From an uncultured Porphyromonadaceae bacterium (lineage in GTDB: Bacteria; Bacteroidota; Bacteroidia; Bacteroidales; Muribaculaceae), in the NCBI GenBank assembly GCA_902461565.1, contig CABPYL010000001.1:1-64000 (forward strand): 64,000 nucleotides of DNA, read 5' to 3'. The notes under the pieces were generated by a model that was not told the origin of the DNA, did no database searches, and was given only the letters and a program-made list of their open reading frames with translations. The translations under genes were made by a program, and so were the position numbers. Shown here piece after piece: positions 24,895 through 35,200 of the stretch; positions within the stretch are counted from its first letter, which is position 1, and each line of letters opens with the position of its first letter.

Positions 24895-26907
24895 TCAGGA
24901 ACCTATCATTTCAAGGAAAATGTCTTCGGAAATAACGGGGACACCTAATTTTGTAGCTTTCTCCAACTTGGCAGGTCCCATGTTCTCGCCGGCGAGAACA
25001 TAGTCGGTTTTCTTGGATATGGAACCTGCGTTCTTGCCGCCATGAGCCTCTATCATGGTCTTGTATTCGTCGCGCGAGTGTTTTGCGAATACACCGCTGA
25101 TAACGAATGTCTTGCCCGCAAGTGCGTCGGAGAGCGGCCCTGCATCGGTACCATCGGGAACGGCCATCTGAAGACACGCCTGGCGCAGACGTTCCACTAT
25201 GGCGCGGTTCTGTTCGTCGGCGAAATACTGTTCTATCGCAAGGGCTATGCGGGGGCCCACGTCTTCTATCGCTTCCAGCTCGCAGGCACGCATCTCCATC
25301 AGCCGCTCCATCGATTTTGCCGCCTTTGCGACTTTCTTGGCTGTTGTCTCGCCGACAAATGGTATGGACAGGGCAAAAACAACACGTTCGAAAGGAACAT
25401 TTTTGCTCGCCTCTATGCCGTCAATAACACGTTGGGCGCTGCGGTCGCCGAAGCCTTCGATTGTCATCAGCTGACCTGCGGAGAGGTCGTAGAGGTCGGC
25501 TATGTTGTTTACAAAGCCGTGGGCATGCAGGGCTGCCGCAGTTTCTTCGCCTATGCCGTCGATGTTCATCATGCGGCGCCCTACAAAGTGCTCGATGCGC
25601 CCTACAATCTGTGGAACGCATCCCTGTTTGTTGGGGCATACCCATGCGGCCTCGCCATCGACGCGCACAAGCGGAGTGCCGCAGGCGGGGCAGTGGCTGA
25701 CGAAACGCACGGGAGCGGCGCCGGGAACGCGCTGGTCAACGTCCACTCCCGTAATCTTTGGGATGATTTCGCCGCCTTTCTCTACATACAGCATATCGCC
25801 TTCGTGGACGTCGAGTGCTATCATGATGTCTTCATTGTGCATGGAGGCGCGTTTTACTATCGTACCCGACAGCAGTACAGGCTCCAGATTGGCCACGGGG
25901 GTGATTATGCCCATGCGGCCTACGTCGAACGATACGAAACGCAGGCGCGTGAGTGCGCGTTCGGCAGAGAATTTGTATGCCACGGCCCATCGCGGCGATT
26001 TGGCGGTGAAGCCGAGGTTTAGCTGCTGACGCAACGAGTTTACCTTGAACACGAGGCCGTCTGTTGCCACCGGCAGGTCTTTGCGGGCCTTGTCCCAGTA
26101 GTTTATATATTCGTCTATCTCAGCCAGTGAATACAGCTTTTTCATCGCCGGCGACACTTTGAAGCCCCACGAGCGGGCGGCCATCATGTTGTCGTAGTGA
26201 TTGTCGCAGGGCAGGTTCTCTCCTAAAAGGTAATAGAGGTACGCGTCCAGGCCGCGTCGGCCCACCTCGGCAGGATTGAGCAGTTTCAGGGTTCCGGAAG
26301 CGGCGTTGCGCGGGTTTGCGAACGGTGTTTCTCCGGCTTCTTCGCGCTGTTGGTTAAGGCGTCTGAAGGCCTCGAAAGGCAGGAGCACTTCGCCGCGTAT
26401 CTCGAAGAAATCGGGCCATCCGGAGCCCTGGAGTTGCAGCGGTATGCTGCGGATAGTCTTTATATTGTCGGTTACGACGTCGCCTTTCTCGCCGTCGCCG
26501 CGCGTTACGGCGCGCACAAGGCGCCCGTGCTCGTATATCAGCGATATGCCGAGACCGTCGAACTTCATCTCGCCCACAATCGTGCTTTCCTGCCCCACAA
26601 GGGCGTCCTCAACCCGGTGAAACCAAGCGTCTACCTCCTCGATTGAATATGTGTTGGCCAGCGATAGCATGGGATATATGTGCGCTGCCTGCTCGAAGCC
26701 GGTGTTGAGGTCGGAACCTACTCGCTGTGTGGGCGAGTTGGGATCGTATTCTTCTGGATGCCGTTTTTCGAGTTCCTCGAGTTCTTTCATCAGCATGTCG
26801 AACTCGCGGTCGTCGATTTCGGGACTGTTGGCAACGTAGTAGTTATAGTTGTGTCTGTGCAGCTCGTCGCGCAGGCGGTGTATGCGTTCTATTTCTGAAT
26901 TCTCCAT
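24895..26907 (-). CDS. ligA: NAD-dependent DNA ligase
   Basis: LigA seals nicks in replication and repair. From the ATG at 26907 it has 670 residues, the normal size; a longer frame to 26997 would overlap ruvC and is rejected. Domains in order: the Ia NAD-binding helices (YYVANSPEIDDREFDMLM), the adenylation domain with catalytic Lys115 in MKFDG, the OB fold, a four-Cys zinc finger (CPACGTPL and CPNKQGC), helix-hairpin-helix repeats (IDGIGEETAAAL, IEGFGDRSAQRVIDGI) and a C-terminal BRCT domain (GKTFVISGVFAKHSRDEYK). It lies 22 bases downstream of ruvC. Confidence 0.97.
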   Translation of the reverse strand: MENSEIERIHRLRDELHRHNYNYYVANSPEIDDREFDMLMKELEELEKRHPEEYDPNSPTQRVGSDLNTGFEQAAHIYPMLSLANTYSIEEVDAWFHRVEDALVGQESTIVGEMKFDGLGISLIYEHGRLVRAVTRGDGEKGDVVTDNIKTIRSIPLQLQGSGWPDFFEIRGEVLLPFEAFRRLNQQREEAGETPFANPRNAASGTLKLLNPAEVGRRGLDAYLYYLLGENLPCDNHYDNMMAARSWGFKVSPAMKKLYSLAEIDEYINYWDKARKDLPVATDGLVFKVNSLRQQLNLGFTAKSPRWAVAYKFSAERALTRLRFVSFDVGRMGIITPVANLEPVLLSGTIVKRASMHNEDIMIALDVHEGDMLYVEKGGEIIPKITGVDVDQRVPGAAPVRFVSHCPACGTPLVRVDGEAAWVCPNKQGCVPQIVGRIEHFVGRRMMNIDGIGEETAAALHAHGFVNNIADLYDLSAGQLMTIEGFGDRSAQRVIDGIEASKNVPFERVVFALSIPFVGETTAKKVAKAAKSMERLMEMRACELEAIEDVGPRIALAIEQYFADEQNRAIVERLRQACLQMAVPDGTDAGPLSDALAGKTFVISGVFAKHSRDEYKTMIEAHGGKNAGSISKKTDYVLAGENMGPAKLEKATKLGVPVISEDIFLEMIGS

Positions 26908-26929
26908 ATCGGCAGACTGTTGAATATAG

Positions 26930-27511
26930 TTATAACCCCTTAACCTTTCCGGGGTTCTTTGCAATGTATTCTTTCCATGATTTGGCCCCTTTGGCAACTA
27001 CAGGCTTGTCCGATTCGTAGAAATGACACAGGGCGGCGGCAAGGGCGTCCGTGGCGTCGAGTTTGGGCAGGAGGCTCTCGCGCGGGATGTTGAGTATGCG
27101 CACAAGCATCTCGCACACCTGTTCTTTGGCGGCGGCACCGTTGCCCGTAATAGCCTGTTTGATTTTTCGAGGTTCGTACTCGGTTATGGGTACCTGTCTG
27201 GCGAGTGCGGCCGCCATAGCCACGCCCTGTGCTCGGCCAAGTTTAAGCATCGACTGCACATTCTTTCCGAAAAACGGCGCCTCGATAGCCATCTCGTCGG
27301 GGCAGTATTGCTCCACAAGCATCAGCACTCTCTCGTAGATACGGGCCAGGCGCAGATAGTGGTCGCCTAATTTTGTCAGTTCTATCAGGCCCATCGCTAT
27401 CATCTGCGGCTTGCGGCTGTATATGCCAAGAATGCCGTAGCCCATGATGTTGGTACCCGGGTCGATACCGATTATTATCCGGTCGGCCTTGCGTACTGCG
27501 TCCTCAATCAT
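26930..27511 (-). CDS. ruvC: Holliday junction endonuclease RuvC
   Basis: RuvC resolves four-way junctions. The RNase H-fold catalytic acids are visible: Asp in IIIGIDPGTN near residue 19, Glu in MAIEAPFFGKNV, and the Asp pair in LDATDALAAALCHFY. The length of 193 residues includes a short Lys-rich tail. Its start overlaps the stop of the DUF4286 gene by four bases (ATGA), and ligA follows, so these DNA-repair genes sit at the end of a coupled leftward operon. Confidence 0.96.
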   Translation of the reverse strand: MIEDAVRKADRIIIGIDPGTNIMGYGILGIYSRKPQMIAMGLIELTKLGDHYLRLARIYERVLMLVEQYCPDEMAIEAPFFGKNVQSMLKLGRAQGVAMAAALARQVPITEYEPRKIKQAITGNGAAAKEQVCEMLVRILNIPRESLLPKLDATDALAAALCHFYESDKPVVAKGAKSWKEYIAKNPGKVKGL

Positions 27512-27852
27512 TTTCGGGAATCCTGTTGCTCGGAGTCAAGAAGAACGTCGAGCACACTTTCGAACATAGCCACGCCCATGCCCCAGCGGGATGCGATTGT
27601 ACGGTGTACCGACGGCAGAACGTCGTTGCGGAATTCACCCAGGTGCGTTGCCGACGGGGCACGCATCTGGATGGCTATTGTGCGCGGAACATTGCCGTTG
27701 ATGTCGGCCTCGGCGTGGCCGCGCAGTTCGCTCACAAGCGGTGCGTACATGCCGCATTGCTGTCCTAAAGGAATATAGGTGTCGCGGAGAAAATCGATGA
27801 ATGCCGGAGCTATGCCGGCATCGACGCTGAATGTGGTGTTTATCAGTATCAT
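27508..27852 (-). CDS. DUF4286 family protein, 114 aa
   Basis: The protein begins MILINTTFSVDAGIAPAFIDFL, the hallmark of the small Bacteroidota family DUF4286, which has a ferredoxin-like (ABM-like) look and no assigned function. A longer frame extends far upstream within the glycosyltransferase gene, but the ATG at 27852 overlaps the stop of that gene by four bases and is clearly right. Its own stop overlaps the ruvC start. The product is predicted to be soluble. Confidence 0.8.
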   Translation of the reverse strand: MILINTTFSVDAGIAPAFIDFLRDTYIPLGQQCGMYAPLVSELRGHAEADINGNVPRTIAIQMRAPSATHLGEFRNDVLPSVHRTIASRWGMGVAMFESVLDVLLDSEQQDSRK

Positions 27853-28610
27853 CTCGGTGCTTTCTTTTTTGCCGCATGACGCCGTACGCAGCGGAATACG
27901 AAGGAAATATGGTTGGCAATAGTGGTAAGAACGCCGTAATATGTGCACATTATGCGGAAACGTTCCTTTAGCGACGGTATCTTGTTGCGGGTGGTAAGCC
28001 CCTCGCTGAGATAGTCTACCAGATATGTGTCGGTAAGCCCTACGTTTTTGCGCGAGTGCTGCAGACAGCGAATGCACCATTCGTAGTCGGCGGAGAAACG
28101 GTAGCCGAGGTTGTAGAAACCGGTTATCTTGCGCAGAGGAATAAAGGCCTGGTGGCATACAAGCATACCCTTGCTGAAACTTTTAAGAGTGAGGTTTTCC
28201 GGTGCCGAAAGGTGCCGAGGACCCAGAGGGGCGCCCTCGTTGTCCACAACTAATGTCTGGCCATATACTATTCCGGGCAGATTGTTTTTCAGAATAGTCT
28301 GTTTCAGAGTTTCGAGAGTGTCGGCGCTATGGAACTTGTCGCCGGCGTTCAGAAAAACGAGATAGCGGCCCCGCGTGGTTGAAATACCTTTGTTCATGGC
28401 GTCGTACAGACCGCCGTCGCGTTCGCTGATGAATGTGCGCAGGGGATTGTCGTGGCTGCGTACGATATCGATTGTGGCATCGTGCGAGGCGCCGTCAACG
28501 ATCAGGTGTTCGTAGTCGGTGCACGTCTGGCTGTCCACGCTTTCAAGTGTGCGCCCTATGGTGTCCTGCGCGTTGTAGGTGGCGGTGATTATGGCAAAGA
28601 GGGGAGTCAT
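27849..28610 (-). CDS. Family 2 glycosyltransferase
   Basis: A 253-residue GT-A fold enzyme with the nucleotide-sugar site TATYNAQDTIGRTLES and LIVDGASHDATIDI at the N-terminus, followed by GGLYDAMNKGISTTRGRYLVFLNAGDKFH, where the Asp in NAGD fills the DxD role. It resembles WcaA/colanic-acid-type transferases acting on surface polysaccharide or lipid-linked glycans at the inner membrane. The C-terminus is basic (KKKAPR). It is the first gene of the coupled chain with DUF4286, ruvC and ligA; the functional link to DNA repair is probably only transcriptional. Confidence 0.9.
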   Translation of the reverse strand: MTPLFAIITATYNAQDTIGRTLESVDSQTCTDYEHLIVDGASHDATIDIVRSHDNPLRTFISERDGGLYDAMNKGISTTRGRYLVFLNAGDKFHSADTLETLKQTILKNNLPGIVYGQTLVVDNEGAPLGPRHLSAPENLTLKSFSKGMLVCHQAFIPLRKITGFYNLGYRFSADYEWCIRCLQHSRKNVGLTDTYLVDYLSEGLTTRNKIPSLKERFRIMCTYYGVLTTIANHISFVFRCVRRHAAKKKAPR

Positions 28611-28686
28611 CTCGTTTTGTTGCTTGCAATGAAGTTTTACTTATGCAAAAGTACGAAATTCTCCAATAAAAACCATGCACTTCAAC

Positions 28687-29382
28687 TTATTCCAGCACCT
28701 TTTTCACAACAGGGAGGATAAGCGCCTCCATTCGCGAGTAGCCTTCGTCGTTGGGATGTACTCCGTCGTTGCTGCACGTCGGGTCTATTGCCCGGCCGTC
28801 GTCGGCGACCACCGCGCTGAAGTAGTCCACAAAAGGAATATTTTCTTGCGCAGCGTAGGTTTTTAACGCTTTGTTGAGAGCAGATATTTTTTCAGGAGCG
28901 TCGGTAATGGCTTTGTTCCAGCCGAACGAGGCGCTTGGCAGAGTAGTGGTAAGGATAACCTTAATGCCGTTGGCACGGGCGATTTCCACCATCGATTTTA
29001 TATTGCCTACAGTGCGCCGGGCGTTGTACGCATGGGTATTCTCTGCAACATCGTTGGTGCCTGCGTTTATAACCACTACGGCCGGATGCAGTTCAACCAC
29101 ATCGTCGCGGAAACGGCTGAGAAACTGGTAGGTTGTCTGTCCGCTGATTCCGCGTCCAATGAAACCGTTGGCCTCGAAAAACGGGCGGCGCGACGCCCAG
29201 AACTCGGTTATGGAATTTCCGAAGAAAACCACGCGCTTGCCGTTGTCGGGCATATTCTTAAGTTCCCGGTTGGCCGTTTCGTATTTTTCGTAGTTAATCC
29301 AGTCGGGGCGGTCGGCGCGGCTGCTGAAAGAAGCCGCAGCAATCACAATAACCGCCGCGGCGCTTATGAGGTATCTGTTCAT
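28687..29382 (-). CDS. Exported SGNH/GDSL-type esterase
   Basis: This 231-residue SGNH hydrolase has a signal peptide (MNRYLISAAAVIVIAAASFSSRA). The blocks are clear: Ser in VFFGNSITEFW, Gly in GRGISGQTTYQFL, Asn in INAGTNDVAENT, and the Asp/His pair in SNDGVHPNDEGY. Family members deacetylate glycans or act as platelet-activating-factor-like acetylhydrolases, so removal of O-acetyl groups from polysaccharide in the periplasm is plausible. It stands alone. A TATATTTG -7 box lies at 29415-29408 on the minus strand. Confidence 0.9.
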   Translation of the reverse strand: MNRYLISAAAVIVIAAASFSSRADRPDWINYEKYETANRELKNMPDNGKRVVFFGNSITEFWASRRPFFEANGFIGRGISGQTTYQFLSRFRDDVVELHPAVVVINAGTNDVAENTHAYNARRTVGNIKSMVEIARANGIKVILTTTLPSASFGWNKAITDAPEKISALNKALKTYAAQENIPFVDYFSAVVADDGRAIDPTCSNDGVHPNDEGYSRMEALILPVVKKVLE

Positions 29383-29503
29383 TGTTCCGTTGCAATCTTT
29401 GACGTTGCAAATATACTACAAAAAATATGAGAATTCAGAAAACTCCTCAAAATTTCCACAGAGCATTTGCAATAATATTAAAATTTGTAAAATTGTTAAA
29501 TAA

Positions 29504-29535
29504 TTTGGAATATATTTGTCTTTTTAATAATTTTG
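29504..29535 (+). promoter_or_regulatory. Consensus promoter reading into the structured region
   Basis: TTTG (29504-29507), 20 bases, TAATTTTG (29528-29535). Transcription would begin near 29541, about 490 bases before the first credible start codon on this strand (30034). Confidence 0.65.
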
Positions 29536-29596
29536 CATCCATACTCGACTTGCAGAAGCCTGCTTCAGGGCTGTGGGTTGGGACAATTTTATTGGC

Positions 29597-29842
29597 AAGC
29601 GTTTACTTTACGCTTAATTCTTGACTAACAGGAATTCTCGCAAAATTTCATCTTCGTCAGGAATCAAGCAACGGTAGATGCCCATTGAGGATATGGTAAA
29701 ACTATGTTCTGCCGGACGGCAGAACCATATCATATCGGCGTGAGGCTTCTGCATGTTGCTCGTTCTACGAAGATGGGCAATGCGAGAAGCCTCTGTTAGA
29801 AGAACGAGCAACAAGGTATAGATTCTCACGCTGTATTTTTTT
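29597..29842 (+). ncRNA. Candidate structured RNA or long 5' leader
   Basis: Several inverted repeats follow the promoter. AAGCGT/ACGCTT lies at 29597-29615. GTTCTGCC/GGCAGAAC (29706-29713 with 29718-29725) is topped by a GGAC loop and framed by ATATGG/CCATAT. Two interleaved pairs follow: GAGGCTTCT (29742-29750) with AGAAGCCTC (29785-29793), and a 13-bp pair 29754-29766 with 29801-29813. The interleaving allows either a pseudoknot or two mutually exclusive folds. A T-run follows at 29835. No known RNA family was recognised. It could be a free RNA, the leader of the WG-caspase locus or a decayed mobile element. Confidence 0.45.
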
Positions 29843-30033
29843 ACCCTTATGCAAGGACTGTGAATCTTCCTGCAGATAGAATTAATACCTCAGGCAATGA
29901 ATACAACCATTATATCCCATTAGATTTTATCTGTTGGCCGCAGGCTATGGGCGGCAATTTTGAGTTTGGCAATTTTGATGTCAAGCCTTATTATCTATTT
30001 CTAAAACTAATTCAGATTTATAAATCAACCATT

Positions 30034-30969
30034 ATGAGACTTTTAAAGATGCTATTGTTGTTTGTGTTGCTTGTGCAGACATCAAACAATATCAGCGCCC
30101 AGATATCCTTGATTAAGGTCAGGATAGAAACAAATACCGGGGCGCAGATTGGTATTGATGACGAAATGTCGGATACCAATATATTTGAAAAGGAACTTGT
30201 TTCCGGAGAGCATGTCGTTATAGTTAAGTATAACGGTAATGTTGTGAAGCGTGAGGTTATCAGCATCTCGCCCGGAGGCGCATATAATGAAAAATTTGAA
30301 ATCGGCGGTAATGTGAAAATCGAATCTCAGCCCGAGGGAATTCTTACAGTGGACGGTGTCGATGTCGGCTCCACGCCGCAGGAGCTTAACCTGTTGGGGC
30401 AGCACAACATTGGTGTGAGATATAAAAACAAGAAGTATGGTTCGGTGAAGGAATCTTTTACAGTTTCCCCGCTTGAAAATATAGAAAGGAATTATGTGCT
30501 TAAAAAGAACAGGCATGCCTACGAATGGAAATGGCATATTCTGGTTAACGGATTTCTTCCCACCACGAAAGTAAATGACGTGCAGCCCGGTCTTATGATA
30601 GGTTTCGCAAAAGTTATAGGTTTTTATGCCAAAGGTTCTATCGGAGTTTTATATGACATTAAACAAGAGCCTGAAAGCTGGGAGCCGATATGGGGTGTTG
30701 GCAAACATGCGTGCAATTTCCTGAGCGGCGGTGGCGGTCTGATGTATAATATCATTCAGCCGCTTTACGTGTATGCCGGCGCGGGATACGGTGAATTTAA
30801 GGCCGGACAAAAAGATTATTTCGGGAATTATATTCAGACCGATAGTTTCAGCGGAGTATACTATGAAGCCGGCTTACTCTTTTCATATAAAAAGCTTGCA
30901 ATCAATGCCGGTTGCATGTTGTGCGATGGTAATGTGATTGTGAATGCCGGCATAGGTGTGTCGCTGTAA
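30034..30969 (+). CDS. Exported PEGA-domain protein, 311 aa
   Basis: From the ATG at 30034 the protein has a clear signal peptide (LLKMLLLFVLLVQTSNNISA). A region of short beta strands follows, including a PEGA motif (SQPEGILTVDGVDVGSTPQE) around residues 98-117. The C-terminal half is rich in Gly, Tyr and Phe with alternating strands (FAKVIGFYAKGSIGVLYDI and LYVYAGAGYGEFKAG), like a small outer-membrane barrel. An upstream in-frame ATG at 29860 would bury the signal peptide and is rejected. PEGA domains occur in surface and periplasmic proteins and often flank signalling or protease modules. It is the first gene of a three-gene AT-rich locus. Confidence 0.75.
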   Translation: MRLLKMLLLFVLLVQTSNNISAQISLIKVRIETNTGAQIGIDDEMSDTNIFEKELVSGEHVVIVKYNGNVVKREVISISPGGAYNEKFEIGGNVKIESQPEGILTVDGVDVGSTPQELNLLGQHNIGVRYKNKKYGSVKESFTVSPLENIERNYVLKKNRHAYEWKWHILVNGFLPTTKVNDVQPGLMIGFAKVIGFYAKGSIGVLYDIKQEPESWEPIWGVGKHACNFLSGGGGLMYNIIQPLYVYAGAGYGEFKAGQKDYFGNYIQTDSFSGVYYEAGLLFSYKKLAINAGCMLCDGNVIVNAGIGVSL

Positions 30970-30997
30970 CATCAGTTTTCACTTTAACAATAACAGA

Positions 30998-32221
30998 ATG
31001 AAAAAGATTGATTATATAATATATGGCGTAACATCTTTGGCTGCAATGATTTTTACCGGATGTTACGAAGTCGAAGATTTCAGCAGTGTGCCGGAAAATG
31101 TTGAAGCGCCTGAAATTGTGTCTATTGGAAGCAATAGTGTGAAATTTAAAGAATCTGATGTTAACGGAAATGTCCGTTACAGACTCAGTACGAGGCCCGA
31201 TTTCCCGGAAAGCGAGACCAAAGAAGACAGAGACCCTTATTTTAATAATCTGATTAGTAATAAAAGATATTATTATCAAGCTGTGGTCTATAACGATTAT
31301 TACGGTATAGATGAAGAACATGCTTTATATGGAGAAGTGAAGACGTTTGTTACTGCCCAGGGGTTTGGAAATATGAATATTTATAATGATGCAAAGAAAA
31401 CTAAGATAGAAGATAGATTTGCAACACCCGAAAAAGCTGTACCACTAAGATTTTCGTATGATATAGGAGGAAATGAGATCCCTGTAACTGAGGCCGGTTT
31501 CTGTTTCGATTACAAGAATAATCTGACTAAGGATAACTGTGCAATTGTTATAAAAGGAGAAATCAATGAGGAGAATCATGAAGTAAGCATAAAGAATCTA
31601 TATGACAGCAAACTTAAACATGGAGAATATATATATGTCCGACCTTATATATCGACAGACGAAGGTACTTACTATGGCGAGAGAAATCATGTGTATATAT
31701 TTTCTGGTTTTGTCGGTGATAATCCATATATAGATCTTGGTCTTCCGTCTGGCACGAAATGGTTCGTATGGGATTTCGGTATTAATGAATTCGGAGGAAA
31801 TAATAATTCTTCAAAGTACTGTTATTCTTTTTCTTCTGATATCCCAGCATCTGAGATTCCTGTGGGTTGCAGTGTGCCTACTTGTGAAAATGCTAAAGAA
31901 TTAGCAGACAACTGCACTTCTACCAAATGGGATTGGTCAAAAGGTGAAGGACTCAAGGTTACCGGGCCGAATGGCAATGTGATTTATTTCTCATTCCGAG
32001 GGTATTATATAGATTATTGGGATGGTCCTTGTTGGTTATGGTCCGACGAAGAGATGGGATATATATTACTTGACGGTAGTTATGAAAAAGGCGGTGAAAC
32101 TTATCAAAGAATTTATGTATTTAGTTATGAAAGTGGTCTTACGAATTACATGTTTGCCGAAAATCCAATAAAACTAGGTCGTGACTTTTGTAAATACAAC
32201 GTTCGCTTTGTCAAGGATTAA
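30998..32221 (+). CDS. Lipoprotein with fibrobacter-type (FISUMP-like) C-terminal domain
   Basis: The ATG at 30998 gives 407 residues with a lipoprotein signal ending in MIFTGC, so the protein should be anchored in a membrane. The first half resembles fibronectin-type or Ig-like strands (SVKFKESDVNGNVRYRLST). From about residue 248 the segment YIDLGLPSGTKWFVWDFG matches the opening of the FISUMP-like lectin-fold domain common in Bacteroidales surface proteins. The gene sits 28 bases after the PEGA gene and 16 before the WG-caspase gene, with similarly low GC. Its role is unknown; a surface-exposed binding partner for its neighbours is a reasonable guess. Confidence 0.7.
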   Translation: MKKIDYIIYGVTSLAAMIFTGCYEVEDFSSVPENVEAPEIVSIGSNSVKFKESDVNGNVRYRLSTRPDFPESETKEDRDPYFNNLISNKRYYYQAVVYNDYYGIDEEHALYGEVKTFVTAQGFGNMNIYNDAKKTKIEDRFATPEKAVPLRFSYDIGGNEIPVTEAGFCFDYKNNLTKDNCAIVIKGEINEENHEVSIKNLYDSKLKHGEYIYVRPYISTDEGTYYGERNHVYIFSGFVGDNPYIDLGLPSGTKWFVWDFGINEFGGNNNSSKYCYSFSSDIPASEIPVGCSVPTCENAKELADNCTSTKWDWSKGEGLKVTGPNGNVIYFSFRGYYIDYWDGPCWLWSDEEMGYILLDGSYEKGGETYQRIYVFSYESGLTNYMFAENPIKLGRDFCKYNVRFVKD

Positions 32222-32237
32222 CTAAAGGTATAATGCT

Positions 32238-35200
32238 ATGAAGAAAGCTATAATATTGATTGTGGCATTGTTTATGGCGGGATTACTTGCTCCCGTCGCG
32301 ACAGTGGCACAAAATCAGGCGATTTTAAATCGCTTGAAGAGCAGATATTCCCTTACCCGCTATTATCCTGAATGCGGAGGCTGGTATCTTCTGGGATACT
32401 CCGACCGAGGCGTGAACTATTACGGTTTCGCGGACAAGGAAGGAAATGTAATAGCCACAAATGCAGTAAAATATAAAATTCACAAGGGTTTTATTGAATT
32501 GCAGGTTTTCGACGAGATGAAGAAAGACGAGCACGACCAGTGGCTTATGGACAAAAAGCAGTACGACCGCGACTATCAGGCTTATATCAGGGAAGAAAAA
32601 CGTTATGAAAGCGAACTGAAAGCGTATAATGAACGTGTGGCCGCGGCGAAAAATGAAGCACACAACCAATGGGTTGCGGCACGTCAGCGAGCCTACGAAG
32701 CAGCAGTGGCTGAATACAGGAGGAAGAATCCTTCGTCTTCTTCAAGCAACAGTTCATTCTTAGGCTCTTTGCTGACCGGTCTGGCAGAAGGTATCAGCGA
32801 CGCTACTATCGGACAATCGGCTGCGGACCAGGTGGCATATCAGCCTTTCGAAGATAGGATTCTTGGCGAGCGAGGGCTCACTACCGCGCCGTACAAGGTT
32901 CATAATCCTGCGCCGGAGATGCCAAAAGAGCCCTCTAACGGTTACGAATGGCAGAACTATACATTCCGTCAGCCATGCCCATATACGGAAATCGACTATT
33001 CTGCTATTTCCGATGACAAAGGTGTGGCTGTGGTAAAAGCGGATGGTGTCTATGGTCTTGTGGATGCAAGTCTGAATACAGTGCTCCCATGCAAATACAG
33101 TAGCGTCATCCGGTTCGGGAATAAATTCCGGATAGAAGACGGTGGTTTATACGGTCTCGTGGATTCTCGTGGTAAAACTATCGTTCCTTGTGAGTTTACC
33201 AAGATTGACTATAACAACGGCTGTCTCGTTGCTAAGAAAGGTAAACTGTGGGGCCTTTATACCGAAGATTTTGAGGAATTGTATTCTTGCCAGTATAGCG
33301 ACCTCAAATTTTCAAGTATTGATGGGCGCCAGATTCTCCATGCACAGCTCAAAGGACTGTGGGGTGCCTACGACTTTGGTTCGGGCGAACAGATACTGCC
33401 TTTCAGCTACGGAAAGATCGAAAACATGAAATTCGGTAAAGAAGAATGTTTTAAGGTGTCCCGCGATAATAAAATTGGTCTCTACACATCTTCGGGTGTA
33501 TTGATTCTTCCCTGTGAGTTTAACAGTATTCAAAGGACCACTCTCGGCAACACTGAATATATCGAAGTGAAGAAAGACGGGTACGTTGGTTTGTATGATA
33601 TGGACGCTGCCCCCGTTTTTACAGCCGATAAATATGATTCATATAAGTTCCTTGAGGGCCGAGGCTTCCTTGTTTCGAATCTGTCGCGTTATGGCTGGCT
33701 GGATGTTACGGGTAACGAGGTTGTGCCGGTCAAATATATTCAATTGGATTATTTTCCTAAGGAAAAAGTGTTCTACTGCAAGGTGGATGGCAAGTGCGGA
33801 CTTGTTGACATGAGCGGTAATGAACTGTTCCCGTTTGTACCTGCGCAATCTCTTCGTGCGGAGCAGTATTCGGATAAGCAGGGTAATATGATGGACTATC
33901 TTATTGTGTATAATCTCAACGGAAAGTATTCAGCCATAGATTATGCCGGCAACATACTGGCAACCGATGTCAAAAAGCCTCAGGGTCTTAGAGGAAAAGT
34001 ATCGGATTATCTGAAGAAGAATCCGGGCAATGCTGCTTACAAATCGGCTTCGGCAAAAATTGAATCCGCTTACGCAAGCGCCGAAAATAGAGTTGCTGCC
34101 ACTATAGCCAAGAGAAATACATTCAGCCACTATGCTCAGAATTATGTGGAGAAGGTTATTAACGACTGGCAGAGAAAAGGTGAGTACGAGAAGATAGACG
34201 ACTGGAAAAAGCGTGTCAACGAGGAGACCCGTCAACAAAAAGTGTTTAAACTGACAAAAGAGGCGCAGGAGCAGTTCGTGGCTTCCAGAACAAAGATTTT
34301 GCCACCCGACAGACTTGTGATAGCCGGACCTTATGACCCTGACAACGAAACGTACAATCTTAAATCATTGTATTCGCAGACACCTCTTACAGTGAATATA
34401 GCAGCTTGCGATGCAGAGGAATTCAAATCGTCGTTCGACAAGGTGAAATGTAAACCCTCGTTCATCATCGAAAACGACTTCCTCGGCCTCTCGGAATATG
34501 ATTTCCTCATGCCAAACGGTAATACATATCATTACAGGCACGATGAAGCTTTGAATTATTCAGTGGCCAATGTGGAGTACAATTTCAACAGTATAGAACT
34601 TGACGGCATCGGAAAACAAGGTTTCTCTACTTCCGCTCTGAAAATCGGTACTTCGGATGTGGATGTCAAGATACCTACTACAAACGTGAAGCAGGACAAG
34701 ACTTTCGCAATCATCATAGCGAATGAAAAATATGAAAATGAAAAGAACGTCGATTTCGCCTATAACGACGGCGTGATTTTCAAGGATTATTGTGTCAAGG
34801 CACTTGGACTTCCGGAGGTGAATGTGCATTTTGTCCCTAATGCAAGTCTCAACCAGATGCGTCAGCAGTTCAACTGGATACAGAAAACTGCAAAGGACTT
34901 TAACGGAGATGCGCAGTTTATAGTTTATTATGCCGGACATGGAATGCCGGACGATGAAACGCGTGATGCTTATCTTCTTCCCTCGGATGCAGATGGAACA
35001 GATACGGAGAGTGCATATAAACTTTCGAAGTTGTATGCCTCTTTGAGCGAGATTCCTGCGAAAAATGTTTTGTTGCTGATGGACGCATGTTTCAGTGGTT
35101 CGCAGCGAAATGGTGAAGTCCTTGCGAATGCCCGTGGTGTGGCGTTGAAGCCTAATATTAGCCGTCCCGGTGGAAATCTGACAGTATTCAGTGCTGTTAC

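Larger units (their letters stand above)
29383..30033. other. 650-base non-coding stretch holding a promoter and a structured region
   Basis: No credible gene lies between the SGNH esterase and the PEGA protein gene. The stretch is AT-rich to about 29550. It then holds a consensus plus-strand promoter (29504-29535), several inverted repeats from 29597 to 29813 and a T-run at 29835-29842. From 29860 an open frame runs into the PEGA gene but has no signal peptide or recognisable domain before the ATG at 30034. Confidence 0.7.

Noticed and set aside
26908..26997. Upstream extension of ligA by 30 codons
   Set aside because: It would overlap the end of ruvC, and the added residues are unlike LigA; the ATG at 26907 fits family length.
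29614..29829. Minus-strand 71-residue frame in the structured region
   Set aside because: No promoter, no signal or domain, and it coincides with the inverted repeats. It could be a decayed gene, but support is too thin to list as a CDS.
29860..30033. N-terminal extension of the PEGA protein
   Set aside because: It would place 58 non-hydrophobic residues before a clear signal peptide, so the ATG at 30034 is preferred.
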